64,000 nucleotides of DNA, taken from contig JBAJFE010000026.1 in NCBI GenBank assembly GCA_037903355.1, forward strand, positions 1,798,001 through 1,862,000, in the 5' to 3' direction. The notes under the pieces are model-generated. The model was not told the DNA's origin. It did not search any database and was given only the letters and a program-made list of their open reading frames with translations. Shown piece by piece: positions 62,578-64,000 of the stretch; position 1 is the first letter of the stretch; every line of letters begins with the position of its first letter. The stretch is from Trichuris trichiura. Its lineage: Eukaryota > Nematoda > Enoplea > Trichinellida > Trichuridae. The position numbers and the translations under genes are program-made.

Positions 62578-62908
62578 GTATTTATTTCGAAAAAACGTGG
62601 CAGCACTTTAGCGAATGGCAAATGGAATTGCGTGTTTCAGCAGCGATTTCATTTATCTTACTCAGCAGAGGTGACTTTCCCTCGAAGAAGTGATTTAAAG
62701 CACGATGATGGCATCCAGCGATGAATGACGCTTTTTTGCTTGCACTGCGCTGCATCAGCTGGGGGCTGCTTGAATTGAAACAAATAACCACAGGAAGTTT
62801 GAGGTTTGAATATTTAAAACTGGGACTGTCCTAACTGAGTAAATATGGATCATAGACTGGGAGAGACTCAAACCTGATGTTTACAATAAAAAAGAAAAAT
62901 TTTGACAG

Positions 62909-63256
62909 ATTGAGTGAGCGGCAATCGCCAGCATATCTGCTTTGTCTCACCGCTGGCATTATGGAAAATGCTGAATCAGATCTAGGTCATATTGAAGTCT
63001 CGGCCATAGATGTTCATGAAAATTCAAAATGCGGTCGCCGTAAGTACTTGAAAAATTTAGTTTTCAGTGAAAGGTAAACTTCATGGATGAACAGAACAGA
63101 AATGGAAATTGTCTACCATACCGAGACGAGAATTCAAAATGTCATTTTCATTGTACTGGAATGTCAATACTAAGTCAGAACATCCTCTTCTAAAAGCTTT
63201 ACATTCTATTCAGCATTTTCTTAGCCGAAAAAATAGTTGTTTCGCCTTATACGTTG
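62909..63256 (+). CDS. Two orphan exons with good splice sites
   Basis: 62909-63039 (acceptor TTTTGACAG, donor GTAAGT) encodes LSERQSPAYLLCLTAGIMEN and on to HENSKCGR. 63225-63256 (acceptor TTTTCTTAG, donor GTAAGT) continues in phase with PEKIVVSPYTL. Two consecutive exons with consensus borders and matching phase suggest a real gene. Its start and end were not found, and it may or may not include the membrane exons just upstream. Confidence 0.4.
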
Positions 63257-63806
63257 GTAAGTATTAGTATTCAAATTATAGTAACCTGAGCATCATTAAA
63301 TCTTTAATGCCTTCTCAACGGAGCAGTGCAGTATCTTGAATATTAGCTGGCTCGCTGCAGGCAAAATGAGAATGCCGAAAAATTGAGTAAACTTAATAAA
63401 AACGTTACAATTTTCTCACAAACCTCTACCGGCAGAAATTTCGAGTACTGTTTTAATGTTCAAAGTGCTTTTGTGGGCTTAGTGTGATTGAGTCCTGTAA
63501 TTTTGCTGTATACTTACAGTACATTTTCTCTCGCTGTAATTCTCTTTCAAGCCGAAGAAATAAAATATCCGAAATTGCACAAGCGATGCTGTGATGTTCA
63601 TAGCATCTAAATTTCTCATCTGTAAACTTGATGTTAACTTTAATACTTGTTATTTCACAGCTCCAGTACACGAAACTCTTTATTCAAGCTAACTCGGACA
63701 GACACAATAACAACGACAACACCAAAACCCCCCGTAGTACGCTTATATCGCAATTGCCCACGCACTTCTCGACCGCGCCAGCTTCTGTCTGCGCTGCGTG
63801 ACTTAC

Positions 63807-64000
63807 CCTATCAACTCTGCCATCTGCTCGGCCATCTGCTCAGCCACCCACTCTTTTCTGTCCTCCAATAGTGAGAGCATCATTCTAAAGCACATGCCCC
63901 CCTGATTTCTAATCACAAACTGAGCAACCTCTTTGCTGGCGAATTCTCCTCGAGCGACGTAGTTGTGGTGCCGGTGAGTCTGTGCCCTGATCTGCGCTCC
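63807..64000 (-). CDS. Exon of a minus-strand gene entering the window, unknown
   Basis: An open frame reads from the window edge to a perfect donor (GG|GTAAGT at 63806). It encodes QTHRHHNYVARGEFASKEVA, then FRMMLSLLEDRKEWVAEQMA and EQMAELIG. The end is a helical, amphipathic stretch rich in Glu, Gln and Met. No family recognised. The 5' part lies beyond the window and no next exon was identified downstream. Confidence 0.45.

Overview
This is eukaryotic nuclear DNA from a small-intron animal genome, most likely a nematode. The signs are introns of 46-90 bp next to a few multi-kb ones, a TWK-type two-pore potassium channel, a GPI-anchored ephrin, a secreted TIL-domain protein, PAR-6, and head-to-tail genes spaced 140-215 bp apart. 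An intact p190-type RhoGAP and an iRhom next to nematode-style genes make a clade I (Dorylaimia, Trichuris-like) nematode my best guess. That is inference from gene content only. All multi-exon models were built by hand from splice sites and reading phase. Each recognised model closes in frame across all its exons.

Layout, left to right. 193-9112 (+): 3' part of a p190 RhoGAP (FF region, two pseudoGTPase domains, C-terminal RhoGAP). 9487-10896 (-): WDR82/SWD2 WD40 protein, convergent with it. 11531-12850 (+): unrecognised 287-residue protein with a PP1-docking-like motif. 13109-16200 (+): probable 58-residue mitochondrial proteolipid. 18930-25586 (+): TWK/K2P channel whose tail carries eleven Q-T motifs. 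25690-25946 (-): possible small two-exon gene. 27994-30007 (-): ephrin. 37289-38402 (+): secreted TIL-TIL-cysteine-rich protein. 56468-59743, 59883-60636 and 60850-62000 (all +): iRhom, RWDD1 and PAR-6 as a tight, possibly operonic cluster. 62282-63256 (+): orphan exons. 63807-64000 (-): exon of a gene running off the window.

The two large gene-poor stretches (30.0-37.3 kb and 38.4-56.5 kb) hold repeats. There are hairpin elements flanked by 13-17 bp direct repeats, a family sharing a CGCTGAAGACG core and GGTACGG-type ends, a pair of about 1.1-kb inverted arms 10 kb apart containing exon-like repeat units, and near their centre two facing arrays of the 5' splice-site consensus CAGGTAAGT.

Functionally the genes are mostly cell polarity, cytoskeleton and signalling (p190 RhoGAP, PAR-6, ephrin, iRhom), plus chromatin (WDR82) and membrane excitability (K2P). 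Nothing shows that they form one pathway.
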